A stretch of 64,000 nt of DNA from Primulina eburnea (Eukaryota > Streptophyta > Magnoliopsida > Lamiales > Gesneriaceae). Location of the stretch: NCBI RefSeq assembly GCF_022965805.1, contig NC_133104.1, positions 21,971,308 through 22,035,307 on the forward strand, in the 5' to 3' direction. Both the position numbers and the translations under genes were made by a program. Below, piece after piece: positions 10,441-21,794 of the stretch (position 1 is the first letter of the stretch; each line of letters begins with the position of its first letter). Below the pieces are notes generated by a model. The model made no database searches and was not told the DNA's origin. It worked only from the letters and a program-made list of their open reading frames with translations.

Positions 10441-11962
10441 AGCGTTATTGTTTCACTTTTTCAGGAATTTGACAATTTATTTCCGGAGGAGCTACCTCAA
10501 GGCTTACCACCATTGAGGAGGATTGAACACCAAATTGATTTGGTGCCCGGGAGTGCCTTGCCGAACCGTCCAGTTTATAGGAGCAATGCGGAGGAGACTA
10601 AGGAGCTGCAACGACAGGTAAGTGAGCTATTAGATAAAGGGTTTGTGCATGAGTCCATGTCACCTTGTGCGGTGCCCGTTTTACTAGTCCCTAAGAAAGA
10701 TGGATCATGGCGTATGTGTGTAGATTGTAGGGCAATCAATAACATAACCATTAAGTATAGGCATCCCATACCTAGACTAGATGATATGTTAGATGAATTG
10801 CATGGGTCTTGCATTTTTAGCAAAATTGACTTCAAAAGTGGGTATCACCAAATTAGGATGAGAGAAGGTGATGAGTGGAAAACTGCTTTTAAAACTAAAT
10901 ATGGGTTATATGAGTGGATGGTTATGCCTTTTGGCTTAACTAATGCACCTAGCACCTTTATTAGGTTAATGAATCATGTTTTGCGTGCACACATAGGAAA
11001 ATTTGTTGTGGTCTATTTTGATGATATCCTAGTGTATAGCAAAAACTTAGATGAGCATGTTAACCACTTGAAACTTGTGCTAATCACATTAAGGGCTGAA
11101 AAAATTTGTATGCTAACTTGAAGAAATGTGATTTTTGTACTAGCAAACTTGTCTTCCTTGGTTTTGTGGTAAGTTCACAGGGTATACAAGTTGATGAAGA
11201 CAAGGTAAGTGCTATTCGAGATTGGCCAACGCCTACTACTGTTGGTCAAGTTCGAAGTTTTCATGGTCTTGCAAGCTTCTATAGGAGGTTTGTCAAAGAT
11301 TTTAGCACATTGGCGGCACCGATGACGGCGGAGATCAAGAAGAACGTTCCATTCCATTGGAGCGAGGAGCAAGAGAAGTCCTTTAATCTCATTAAGCAAA
11401 AATTGATTAATGCTCCTTTACTTGTTTTACCTGATTTTGCTAATACGTTTGAAATTGAATGTGATGCTTCAGGTGTAGGTATTGGTGGCGTGTTGATGCA
11501 AGGAGGAAGGCCGGTAGCGTACTTTAGTGAGAAGCTCAATGGGGTAGCGCTGAACTATCCCACGTATGACAAGGAGTTCTATGCACTTGTGAGGACTCTT
11601 GAGACGTGACAGCACTACTTGAGGCCTAAAGAGTTTGTGATTCATACGGATCATGAGTCTCTAAAGCACCTCAAGGGGCAACAAAAGCTGAACAAACGGC
11701 ATGCTAAGTGGGTGGCGTTCATAGAGACATTCCCCGACATGATCAAATACAAGCAAGGTAATGAAAACGTAGTGGCCGACGCAATATCACGGAGGTATGT
11801 GCTTTTCTCTACTTTGGAATCTAAAATCTTGGGGTTTGAGCTTGTTAAAGAATTGTATGTGCTAGATGATGACTTTAAAGAAGTGTTTGAAACTTGTATG
11901 CATGGTCCACATGATAAATTCTACTTGCATAAGGGTTTCTTGTTTAGAGAGGATAGATTGTG
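10441..11962 (+). pseudogene. GypA reverse transcriptase and RNase H, broken, cut by GypB
   Basis: RT copies the element RNA into DNA and RNase H removes the RNA. RT blocks seen in order are the [12 protein letters not shown] start, [42 protein letters not shown] and the catalytic [12 protein letters not shown] one-base indel near 11105 shifts the frame. RNase H shows [14 protein letters not shown] and [13 protein letters not shown] to TGA change at 11607..11609 breaks the conserved ETWQHYL motif; the frame then continues ([18 protein letters not shown]) to the GypB junction at 11962. The rest of pol continues at 20702. Confidence 0.9.
11958..11962. other. GypB target-site duplication, left copy (TTGTG)
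   Basis: TTGTG here and at 20702..20706 flank GypB exactly. They lie in the GypA pol frame and mark one integrase-mediated insertion. Confidence 0.95.
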
Positions 11963-12254
11963 TGTGGGGACCCGGGCTCTAATTCTTTTTCTTGGGATTA
12001 AATGGATTGTTATTAAAAACGTGGGTCAAATTTTTGCTTTTTACAATAAATCAAATGTAACTAAACAAACATAATTCTTAGTTTAACTTACAATATAAAC
12101 ATGAAGTACAAGTCTTGTTCTTACAACTAGTGTTCAATACCATCTATAAACAAACGGTAGTACAAGTCTAACAAAAGAACCACTAGTCCTCTGCTGCGCC
12201 CGAGATCACCACGCTATCACGATCCTCTCTGTCTCGACCCAGATCCTGCCCCAC

Positions 12255-12288
12255 CTGTTGTTATGCACACATACAGACATAACAACAG
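12255..12288 (-). other. U5 hairpin CTGTTGTTATG in the GypB 3' LTR
   Basis: CTGTTGTTATG and CATAACAACAG form an 11-bp stem around a 12-nt loop. It is the copy of the hairpin at 19068..19101 and has counterparts in GypD and GypG. Confidence 0.7.
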
Positions 12289-13479
12289 CCGTAAAACCGG
12301 TGAGAACAAATCCCAGTATAAACATGTATACATGCATTAAACAATCTAAAACATGAAACATGCTAATATGACTGTCATTCATATAAAATCATGCAATGCA
12401 AGTCTAATGATGTCTAGATGCGACTCGACTAGAACTCTAGGGATCCCGTTGTGAATAAGACGTCACTGGCTGTCACCTACCCTACCAATCGAGGTGCTGT
12501 ATGTCTTATTCCTAGACTTCGGCCTGATCTGTATCCGCGTCTACAATAGGGGCGGTGATCTTCCCCTAAGCTGAGATATCGCCGAACATCTAGTAGTCTG
12601 CCTGATCTCCAGACTGCCCTATCTTAATGCATGAATACAAAATCTGTAAACAAGCATAATGCAATGCTACACGATCTGTAAACAAAGCATAGCAAGATCT
12701 GAATACAAGTTCTATAAACAAATCTATAATAATCATAATCATATCAAGGTATGAACAACAAAAATAGTATGTGATTTTGGTTGGGAAACTCAAATGTGAT
12801 CTCATTTGAGTCGTGATTCCCCAAACAAAACATGTACTATACCTTTCGTCGTAGAATCGCTTTCACGGTCGTCAATACGAATCTGAAATGGAAATGTGGA
12901 TACGCACTCTATCAATTTCTAATCTAAATCAACACATAACCAAGTCACTACGTGATCTCAATACAATTTGACGGCATAACGACGTAATTCTCGATACCGG
13001 TCAATCCAAATCTCAACAAATATCAACACTATCTCATTTTCAGTCATAATCTAATACAATATCCATCCAAAACACAATAATTCTGCCCCAATAATTCATA
13101 AACCATACTGAAATTCATAGGAAATGTATATGATATCATTTCTTTGATCCGTTTACAAATATATCATGCTCAATACGTCAAGAACACAATATAACTATCA
13201 TATTCTCATTTCCCCAATATGTGAATTTCGAAACTTACTGAAATCGAATAAAACTTACATCACTTTGTAGATAATGAAGAGAGAAGCTCAAAACCGAAGT
13301 CGGATTTGAATTTGGATGATTAAATCTTATGAAATCACCATTTAAAAGTGGAAGGAAGTTTGGAGCTTTTCCTCTGCAACTCTCGATTATTTCTGATGGA
13401 ATGAAGGAAAATTCGTGCCAAGATATATATACTTTGCATGCCCCAATACACATGGCAAATCTTATGAACTACACGTCTC

Positions 13480-13737
13480 GCGCATATGCGCGGCATTACT
13501 CGCGCATGTGCGCGAGACCTACTGTCTCGGCAGATTTAGCACTCGCGCATATGCGCCACTAAACTCGCGCATATGCGCCAATGGTTCTGGACGCTCCGCG
13601 CATATGCGCCACTACTCTCGCGCATATGCGCCAAGGCTGCTGTACATGTCGCGCTTATGCGCCACTCTTTCCGCGCATATGCGCCACTGCTACTGGAATT
13701 CTCATGCATATGCACGCATTCCTTCGCGCATATGCGC
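13480..13737 (-). repeat. Array of ten GCGCATATGCGC palindromes, GypB 3' LTR
   Basis: Ten copies (seven exact, three variants such as GCGCATGTGCGC and GCGCTTATGCGC) of a 12-bp palindrome are spaced about 17-45 nt apart. In element direction the array is in U3, upstream of the TATA box. The matching array is at 20293..20550. Confidence 0.92.
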
Positions 13738-13888
13738 CATAGCTTCGGCCTTACTCATTCTTTTGACTATCTTTCACATCTTTATTATACATTTCCCTTT
13801 CTTCTCTAGTCCAATGAAATACATCTAAAATCATCTTAATTATCAACAAATCCCTCTGATTATGATAACTAAATCTTCGAGCCTTACA

Positions 13889-13901
13889 TTTCTCCCCCTC
13901 T
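13889..13901 (-). other. GypB polypurine tract
   Basis: In element direction AGAGGGGGAGAAA lies directly before the 3' LTR. GypD and GypG have almost the same tract. Confidence 0.88.
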
Positions 13902-13908
13902 AAGAAAT

Positions 13909-13926
13909 GATTTCGCCCTCGAAATC
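13909..13926 (-). other. Pre-polypurine hairpin of GypB
   Basis: In element direction GATTTCG-AGGG-CGAAATC, a 7-bp perfect stem with a 4-nt loop, 7 nt before the purine tract. Equivalent hairpins occur in all other gypsy elements here that retain this region. Confidence 0.8.
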
Positions 13927-13989
13927 GCACATCATTCTATCAATGAAAGCATCAAAAGTAATAATATCAAAGTTAGATCAATACTTACA

Positions 13990-15042
13990 TTATTGAAATA
14001 ATTCGGGGTGTTTCTGTCGCATGTTGGCTTCTGTCTCCCATGTCGCTTCTTCAGTGCCGTGACGACTCCATTGGACTTTCACTAGGGGAATATTCTTCGT
14101 TCTGAGCTTCTTTTCTTTCCGATCAAGAATCTGTATCGGTTGTTCAACATAGCTCAATGTCTGATCAAGTTCAGCTTCGTCAGGTTGAATGACATGAGAA
14201 ACATCTGGCATATACTTACGCAACATCGATACATGAAAGACATCATGTATCCCAGATAGAGAAGGAGGAAGTGCAAGTCGATAAGCTCGATCGCCAATCT
14301 TCTCAAGAATCTCGTAAGGACCAATGTATCGAGGAGATAGTTTCCCGCGTTTGCCAAATCGAACAACGCCTCTGAATGGAGAAATCTTTAAGAATACTCT
14401 ATCTCCCGTCTCAAATACTAACGGTCTACGTCTGATATTGGCATACTTTGCTTGTCGATCTTGTGCTGTCTTCATCCTCTTCTGAATGAGTTTCACCTTC
14501 TCTGTCATGTCACGAATCATATCTGGCCCAAGTTCTGGTACCTCTGAAACGTCATCCCAGTATAGCGGAGATCTGCACTTCTTGCCATACAAATCTTCAA
14601 ACGGTGCCATCTCGATACTCGTCTGATAGCTATTATTGTAAGAGAATTCGCAAAGAGGTAGAGAGTCTTGCCAACCAATGCCAAAATCTAGCACGACGGC
14701 TCTCAACATATCCTCTAATGTCTGGATAGTACGTTCTGACTGTCCGTCTGTCTGAGGATGGTAAGCAGTACTCAGGTGTAATGTCGTACCTAAGGCCTGC
14801 TGTAAACTGTGCCAGAAGTCTGAAGTGAATCGTGGATCACAATCTGATACGATAGACTTCGGCACTCCATGCAGTCTGACTACCTCACGAATATAAATCT
14901 CCGCCATCTGATCCTGTCTATACGTCATTCTGTATGGGATGAAACAAGCAGATTTGGTCAATCTGTCAATAATGACCCAAATCGCATCACAGCCTTTGGA
15001 TGATCTAGGTAACTTCGTCACAAAATCCATGGAAATGTGATC
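13990..15042 (-). pseudogene. GypB integrase core and chromodomain-like C-terminus
   Basis: Integrase inserts the cDNA into the chromosome. The catalytic core begins with DHISMDFVTKLP, has IVSDCDPRFTS (second Asp; the usual Arg is now Cys) and QTDGQSERTIQTLE (catalytic Glu). The C-terminal part has FHVSMLRKYMPD and ends in VQWSRHGTEEATWETE, the chromodomain-like tail of Tekay/Del-type chromoviruses, which is thought to guide insertion to heterochromatin. The frame is open here but separated from the upstream part of pol by the TAG at 15043..15045, where relatives have Trp in the motif WKWEHI. As one polyprotein it cannot be made unless that stop is read through. Confidence 0.9.
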
Positions 15043-16755
15043 CTATTTCCATTCAGGAATAGATAAACTCTGAAGTAATCCACCAGGCTTCTTCCTCTCG
15101 GCTTTCACCTGTTCGCAGTTCAACCACTTAGATACAAATTCGGCAATGTCCGACTTCATTTGCTTCCACCAGAATTGGGTCTTCAAGTCGTTGTACATCT
15201 TCCTGCCACCCGGATGAATGCTGAACCGACTACAATGTGCCTCTGTCAGAATCTGCTGTCTCAAATCTGCAACATCTGGCACAACTAGACGGTTATTCAC
15301 GTACAACACATGATCTCGTACCTGATATTCTGATACATGCCCTGATCTGACCATTTGGATTGATCTTTGCACATTCTGATCAGTTCTTTGTGCTTCCTTG
15401 ATCCTCGTAATCAAATTGGGCTCAACTTGGATCGTAAAAAGTCGTAGTGGCTTACTATCTCTATCAAACTCTACTCCAGATGTACAGCAATTTTCAACTA
15501 ACTTGTTAACACCTATCGTCGATAAGGACAAAGAACATACCTTACGACTCAAGGCATCTGCTGCTGCATTTGACTTTCCTGGATAATATTTGATTTCACA
15601 GTCAAAATCTTTCAGAAGATCTAGCCATCTACGCTGCCTCATGTTCAGTTCTGATTGAGAGAATAGGTACTTTAGGCTCTTGTGATCGGAGAAGATCTCA
15701 AATTTCTCGCCGTAGAGATAATGACGCCAAATCTTTAATGCAAATACGATAGCCGCCAATTCAAGATCGTGAATGGGGTATCGAACTTCATGTGGCTTCA
15801 ATTGTCTCGAGGCGTATGCGATCACATGGCCTCGCTGCATAAGAACACATCCCAAACCTCTATGAGAGGCATCACAATATACAACGAAATCACCCGTACC
15901 TGAAGGTATCGTCAATATTGGAGCACTAGTCAGTCTTTTCTTCAATTCAACAAAACTAGACTCACACTCCTCTGACCAAACAAATGGTGCATTCTTTTGT
16001 GTCAATTGAGTTATTGGCTTTGCAATACTGGAGAAATCTTTGATAAATCTTCTGTAGTATCCGGCTAAGCCCATGAAACTGCGTATTTCTGGCACAGAAG
16101 TCGGTCTCGACCAACTGATCACAGCTTCCACTTTACTTGGATCAACAGAAATACCATCTCCAGAAATGATATGCCCCAAGAATACAACTCGGTTCAGCCA
16201 AAACTCACACTTTGACAATTTCGCATACAGTTGCTCATTTCTCAATGTCTGCAAAACAATTCTGAGATGCTCTGCATGCTCATTTTTGTTCTTCGAATAC
16301 ACCAAAATATCATCTATGAAAACGATCACAAAATCATCTAAATACCTCTGAAAAACTTGGTTCATCAAGCCCATAAATACCGCAGGAGCATTTGTTAAAC
16401 CGAAAGGCATGACAATAAATTCGTAATGTCCATACCTAGTTCTAAATGCTGTCTTCGGTATATCTACATCTCGAACTCGGAGCTGATGATATCCGGATCG
16501 CAAATCAATCTTAGAATACACAGAGGATCCCTGCAACTGATCAAATAGGTCATCGATCCTAGGCAAAGGATATTTATTCTTGATCGTTGCCTTGTTCAGC
16601 TGCCTGTAATCAATACACAAACGCATCGAACCATCTTTCTTCCGCACAAACAGCACCGGAGCGCTCCAAGGAGATACACTAGGTCTGATATATCCCTTGG
16701 CCAGAAGATCTTCTAATTGTGCTTTCAATTCTTTTAGTTCGATGGGTGCCATCCT
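15043..16755 (-). pseudogene. GypB reverse transcriptase, RNase H and integrase zinc domain
   Basis: RT motifs in order: [44 protein letters not shown] and the catalytic [10 protein letters not shown]. RNase H follows with [24 protein letters not shown] and [10 protein letters not shown], so its acidic residues are present. The integrase zinc-binding segment starts at [12 protein letters not shown] and ends WLNCEQVK; relatives have CLTC here, so the first zinc Cys is now Trp. A TAG at 16756..16758, where GypD has Tyr (RAPYRM), separates it from protease, and another TAG (15043..15045) ends it. All three parts share one frame. Confidence 0.92.
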
Positions 16756-18526
16756 CTACGGAGCTCTCGAAATAGGGACGGTACCTGGTGTAAGATCAAT
16801 ACTGAAGTCTACCTCACGAACCGGAGGTAATCCTGGGATTTCATCTGGAAAAATATCTGGAAATTCCCGCACTACTGGTATTTTTGCCAATGTCGGGCTC
16901 GACTTCTGCATGTCTACAGCATAAATAAAGAAACCATCCGCTCCTTTCTGTAACAATCTGTTCATAGTAAGAGCCGAAATCAAGGGAATCCGAGATCTGG
17001 AACCCTTCCCGTAGAATTTCCACTCGTCTGTCATCTCGGGTCTGAATCTGACAATCTTGTGGAAACAATCCACGGTAGCTCTGTACTTTGTTAGCATGTC
17101 AATACCGACTATACAATCAAAATCAGCTAGACCCAATACTATACAATCTAGGTCAATCTCATGCCCCTCAAACTGTAGAAGGCAATGTCTAACCGTAGTT
17201 ACAGAAATCAATCCACTTCCCAACGGAGAATTAATAGACACAACATCTAGCAAAGACTCAACAGGCAAAGAATGCAACAATGAAAATCGCTCTGAAATGA
17301 ATGTATGCGATGCACCTGTATCTATCAAGATATAAGCAGGATAACCATAAAGAGAGCAGTTACCTGCTATAACATCATCTGGTGCATCTTGTGCTTGATC
17401 TTCTGTCAATGCAAATACTTGAGCCTGTTGCCTCGGGGGTTGAGTCACTGTCTGACTACCACGACCTCTGGGTTGAGTCGGTGCTGGTGGAGGCTGAAAA
17501 GAGTGAACCGATGATGCCTGCCGCTCAAACTGAGGTACTGGCCCGGATGCTCTTCCACTCTGGCCTTGCTGTACACTCCTCTGGGGACAGACTTTGGCAA
17601 AATGCCTCGGTTGCCTACAAATGTTGCATCGGCCTGTAACTCCCTGGCATTGTTCAGTCGCATGCCTACCCCCACAAGAATTGCAGTAGACACCTGAAGT
17701 CCTTGAACTTTGATCAAACCCATTCTGTCTTGATCCGCTGGAGCTGGACGAACTGCTCCCAGGTCGCTTAAACTGTTTCCCCTTCGCCTTCAGCTGTTCT
17801 TTGCGTCCACTACTACTACCACCGCTTTCGAATCTAGGAGGAGGAACTTGGGATGGAGGTGGTGGCGGTCTCAGACTCGGTGCAACATACGGAGAACTCC
17901 GTTGCCTAAGTAATCTTGCTTCAGCTCCTTTGGCACGATTCAATGCATCCGAGAAATTATCGGGTCTCCCAGTATTGACCAACAGTAAAGATATCTGGAT
18001 TCAGGCCATTTATAAACTGATCTGCCATGGCCTCATCATTTCCTGAAACATGAGGTGCAAAACGAAGCAAAGAAGAGAATTTGGCAACGTACTCCTCAAT
18101 GTTCAATTGCCCTTGCCTCAGATTGGCAAATTCTGCACCTTTATCCTTGCGATAAGAGATGGGAAAGAAACGCTGATAGAATTCCGTCTTGAATACCTTC
18201 CACGTAATCTCGGTACCCCGCTGCTCTAAAGCTCTCCTAATGTTCAACCACCAATTCTTGGCTATATCTTGCAATTGATGGCCAATTAGCTTTATTCTCT
18301 TCTCATCACTGTACTCCAAAGAGTCGAATAACATTTCAATGTCCTCAAGCCAACTTTCGCACTCGATGGCATTCTCGGTACCTTTTAATGTGGGAGGTCG
18401 AAAAGATTGGAATCGCTTCAGCAACGTCTCCATAGGGGTCGCTGTAACATCCATAGGATCTCCGGATGTGCTCCCCTGTTCTGGCGCTGCTGGTCGTAGA
18501 GGTACGGCTGCTCTTCTAGGTGGCAT
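16756..18526 (-). pseudogene. GypB gag and protease, one frameshift
   Basis: Gag starts MPPRRAAVPLRP; the same MPPRR start is used in GypD and GypG. The gag core includes WWLNIRRALEQRG and YRKDKGAEFANLR. A frame change near 17975 interrupts it between INGLNPDIFT and LVNTGRP-type sequence. Two zinc knuckles follow: CNSCGGRHATEQC and CNICRQPRHFAKVC; the second has PRH where relatives have QGH, losing a conserved Gly. The protease active site is ILIDTGASHTF. The frame ends at the TAG at 16756..16758. Confidence 0.92.
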
Positions 18527-18758
18527 ATCTAATAATCCAAAGGATTAGTATACAATATATACAACTGTCTCAGCCATCCTCTAGTCAGTTACCTCTGATC
18601 TAGAATCAGTTCTGATTCAGTTTATCACATGCTGAAAAAAATCAAACACAAACAACATGTAATAGGAAAGCAATAATCATGCTAGCACATCATAAGCAAG
18701 GAAGAAGACTCGATCTACCCCGCTCATTCTATCCCATCTCAGTCTAAAGGAACTCTCT
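18527..18758 (-). other. GypB leader between primer site and gag
   Basis: A short untranslated segment. No gene or strong motif is visible. Confidence 0.7.
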
Positions 18759-18770
18759 GCTCTGATACCA
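18759..18770 (-). other. GypB primer binding site
   Basis: In element direction TGGTATCAGAGC, an exact match to the initiator tRNA-Met 3' end complement, 5 nt after the 5' LTR. Confidence 0.93.
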
Positions 18771-19067
18771 CCTGTTGTGGGGACCCGGGCTCTAATTCTT
18801 TTTCTTGGGATTAAATGGATTGTTATTAAAAACGTGGGTCAAATTTTTGCTTTTTACAATAAATCAAATGTAACTAAACAAACATAATTCTTAGTTTAAC
18901 TTACAATATAAACATGAAGTACAAGTCTTGTTCTTACAACTAGTGTTCAATACCATCTATAAACAAACGGTAGTACAAGTCTAACAAAAGAACCACTAGT
19001 CCTCTGCTGCGCCCGAGATCACCACGCTATCACGATCCTCTCTGTCTCGACCCAGATCCTGCCCCAC

Positions 19068-19101
19068 CTGTTGTTATGCACACATACAGACATAACAACA
19101 G
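19068..19101 (-). other. U5 hairpin, GypB 5' LTR
   Basis: CTGTTGTTATG and CATAACAACAG form a perfect 11-bp stem around a 12-nt loop. GypD and GypG have the same hairpin with C:G or G:U in place of the T:A pair. A second, smaller stem (CCGG-AAAA-CCGG) lies alongside. It is in the transcribed leader near the primer site. Confidence 0.75.
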
Positions 19102-20234
19102 CCGGAAAACCGGTGAGAACAAATCCCAGTATAAATATGTATACTTGCATTAAACAATCTAAAACATGAAACATGCTAATATGACTGTCATTCATATAAA
19201 ATCATGCAATGCAAGTCTAATCATGTCTAGATGCGACTCGACTAGAACTCTAGGGATCCCGTTGTGAATAAGACGTCACTGGCTGTCACCTACCCTACCA
19301 ATCGAGGTGCTGTATGTCTTATTCCTAGACTTCGGCCTGATCTGTATCCGCGTCTACAATAGGGGCGGTGATCTTCCCCTAAGCTGAGATATCGCCGAAC
19401 ATCTAGTAGTCTGCCTGATCTCCAGACTGCCCTATCTTAATGCATGAATACAAAATCTGTAAACAAGCATAATGCAATGCTACACGATCTGTAAACAAAG
19501 CATAGCAAGATCTGAATACAAGTTCTATAAACAAATCTATAATAATCATAATCATATCAAGGTATGAACAATAAAACAAGTATGTGATTTTGGTTGGGAA
19601 ACTCAAATGTGATCTCATTTGAGTCGTGATTCCCCAAACAAAACATGTACTATACCTTTCGTCGTAGAATCGCTTTCACGGTCGTCAATACGAATCTGAA
19701 ATGGAAATGTGGATACGCACTCTATCAATTTCTAATCTAAATCAACACATAACCAAGTCACTACGTGATCTCAATACAATTTGACGGCATAACGACGTAA
19801 TTCTCGATACCGGTCAATCCAAATCTCAACAAATATCAACACTATCTCATTTTCAGTCATAATCTAATACAATATCCATCCAAAACACAATAATTCTGCC
19901 CCAATAATTCATAAACCATACTGAAATTCATAGGAAATGTATATGATATCATTTCTTTGATTCGTTTACAAATATATCATGCTCAATACGTCAAGAACAC
20001 AATATAACTATCATATTCTCATTTCCCCAATATGTGAATTTCGAAACTTACTGAAATCGAATAAAACTTACATCACTTTGTAGATAATGAAGAGAGAAGC
20101 TCAAAACCGAAGTCGGATTTGAATTTGGATGATTAAATCTTATGAAATCACCATTTAAAAGTGGAAGGAAGTTTGGAGCTTTTCCTCTGCAACTCTCGAT
20201 TATTTCTGATGGAATGAAGGAAAATTCGTGCCAA

Positions 20235-20247
20235 GATATATATACTT
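20235..20247 (-). promoter_or_regulatory. TATA box of the GypB 5' LTR
   Basis: In element direction AAGTATATATATC, about 45 nt downstream of the last palindrome. The equivalent box is present in the other LTR. Confidence 0.6.
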
Positions 20248-20292
20248 TGCATGCCTCAATACACATGGCAAATCTTATGAACTACACGTCTC

Positions 20293-20550
20293 GCGCATAT
20301 GCGCGGCATTACTCGCGCATGTGCGCGAGACCTACTGTCTCGGCAGATATAGCACTGGCGCATATGCGCCAGTAAACTCGCGCATATGCGCCAATGGTTC
20401 TGGATGCTCCGCGCATATGCGCCACTACTCTCGCGCATATGCGCCAATGCTGCTGTACATGTCGCGCATATGCGCCACTCTTTCCGCGCATATGCGCCAC
20501 TGCTACTGGAATTCTCATGCATATGCACGCATTTCTTCGCGCATATGCGC
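20293..20550 (-). repeat. Array of ten GCGCATATGCGC palindromes, GypB 5' LTR
   Basis: Same array as in the 3' LTR. Some units here are exact where the other LTR has a variant (for example GCGCATATGCGC against GCGCTTATGCGC). It occupies U3, ending about 45 nt before the TATA box. Confidence 0.92.
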
Positions 20551-20701
20551 CATAGCTTCGGCCTTACTCATTCTTTTGACTATCTTTCACATCTTTATTA
20601 TACATTTCCCTTTCTTCTCTAGTCCAATGAAATACATCTACAATCATCTTAATTATCAACAAATCCCTCTGATTATGATAACTAAATCTTCGAGCCTTAC
20701 A

Positions 20702-20706
20702 TTGTG
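20702..20706. other. GypB target-site duplication, right copy (TTGTG)
   Basis: Pairs with 11958..11962. GypA pol continues from here in frame. Confidence 0.95.
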
Positions 20707-21759
20707 CATTCCTAAATCATCAATTCGTGAATTACTTGTTAGGGAAACACATGGGGGTGGCTTGATGGGACACTTTGGGTGGCTAAAACTTTAAGTGCAT
20801 TGCATGAACATTTTTATTGGCCACATATGAAGTGTGATGTTGAGCGTGTTTGTGAGAAGTGCATAACTTGTAGGCAAGCTAAGTCCAGGACACTACCACA
20901 TGGATTATATACACCACTTCCCGTCCCGAGTGAACCTTGGGTTGATATCTCTATGGACTTTGTTTTGGAGTTGCCTAGGACAAAGAAGGGGAGGGATTCG
21001 ATATTTGTTGTAGTGGATAGGTTTTTTAAAATGGCACATTTTATTGCTTGTCACAAGACTGATGATGCATCTAACATTGCGGATTTGTTCTATAGAGAAG
21101 TCGTTAGGTTGCATGGCATGCCTAGGACTATTGTGTCTGACCGTGATGTTAAATTCTTAAGTTACTTTTGGAAAACACTATGGGCTAAACTTGGCACTAA
21201 ATTACTATTTTCTACGACCTGTCATCCTCAAACGGATGGTCAAACTGAGGTAGTCAATAGGACGTTAGGAACTTTATTACGTGCTATTCTTAAGAAGAAC
21301 TTAAAGAATTGGGAGGATTGCTTGCCATTTGTTGAGTTTGCTTATAATCGTTGTGTGCATTCTACTACTAGCTATTCGCCATTTGAAGTTGTATACGGTT
21401 TTAATCCTTTGACTCCGTTGGATTTGATGTCTTTACCTGTGAGTGAAAGGTTAAACATGGATGGCAAAAAGAAGGCTGAATTTGTTAGGGGGTTGCATGA
21501 AAAGGCCAAAGCCAATATTGAGAAGCGGAATGAGCAATATGCCAAGCAAGCTAACAAGGGGAAAAAGAAGGTGGTATTCGAGAAGTCTGAATATCCGGAG
21601 AAGCGACGCTCAAAGCTATTACCTAGGGGCGATGGACCATTCCAAGTTCTTGAGAGGATCAATGACAACGCCTACAAACTCGATCTGCCAGGTGAGTACA
21701 ACGTAAGTTCTACAATTAATGTTAGTGATTTCTCGTTGTTTGATGTAGGTGATGAGCAA

Positions 21760-21775
21760 GATTTGAGGACAAATC
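21760..21775 (+). other. Pre-polypurine hairpin of GypA
   Basis: GATTTG-AGGA-CAAATC: a 6-bp stem and AGGA loop about 6 nt before the purine tract. It sits inside coding sequence (DLRTNPF) and differs in stem sequence from the other elements, keeping pairing. Confidence 0.7.
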
Positions 21776-21781
21776 CTTTTC

Positions 21782-21794
21782 AAGAAGGGGAGGA
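21782..21794 (+). other. Probable GypA polypurine tract
   Basis: AAGAAGGGGAGGA directly before TGATGCG, the likely LTR start. It lies within the pol reading frame, as is typical for CRM-like elements. Confidence 0.65.

Larger units (their letters stand above)
11963..13888 (-). repeat. GypB 3' LTR
   Basis: In element direction it starts TGTAAGGCTCGAAG (right side) and ends GGGTCCCCACA (left side). It is the downstream copy because the purine tract and integrase end lie to its right. It contains the palindrome array at 13480..13737. No gene is supported inside; the small open frames there come from the repeats. Confidence 0.95.
11963..20701 (-). mobile_element. GypB: full-length Ty3/gypsy (chromodomain type), 8739 bp
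   Basis: Both LTRs are 1926 bp, the ends are TG...CA and the TSD is TTGTG. On the minus strand the order is 5' LTR, primer site, gag-protease, RT-RNase H, integrase with a chromodomain-like tail, hairpin, polypurine tract, 3' LTR. Three lesions are visible: a frameshift in gag near 17975 and nonsense codons at 16756 and 15043. The LTRs differ at about 17 places by eye (under 1%), so the insertion is recent. Gag start, primer region and LTR ends closely resemble those of GypD and GypG. Confidence 0.96.
18776..20701 (-). repeat. GypB 5' LTR
   Basis: It is 1926 bp and nearly identical to 11963..13888. It contains the palindrome array 20293..20550, a TATA box (20235..20247) and a U5 hairpin (19068..19101). 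Its right end borders the TTGTG duplication. Confidence 0.96.

Noticed and set aside
13480..13737. Regularly spaced repeats resembling a CRISPR array
   Set aside because: The units are 12-bp palindromes with uneven spacing inside a plant LTR, present in both LTRs, with no cas genes.
13415..13828. 137-codon open frame with repeated RICA/AYAP peptides (also at 20228)
   Set aside because: A by-product of the GCGCATATGCGC repeats in the GypB LTR; no start context or known domain.
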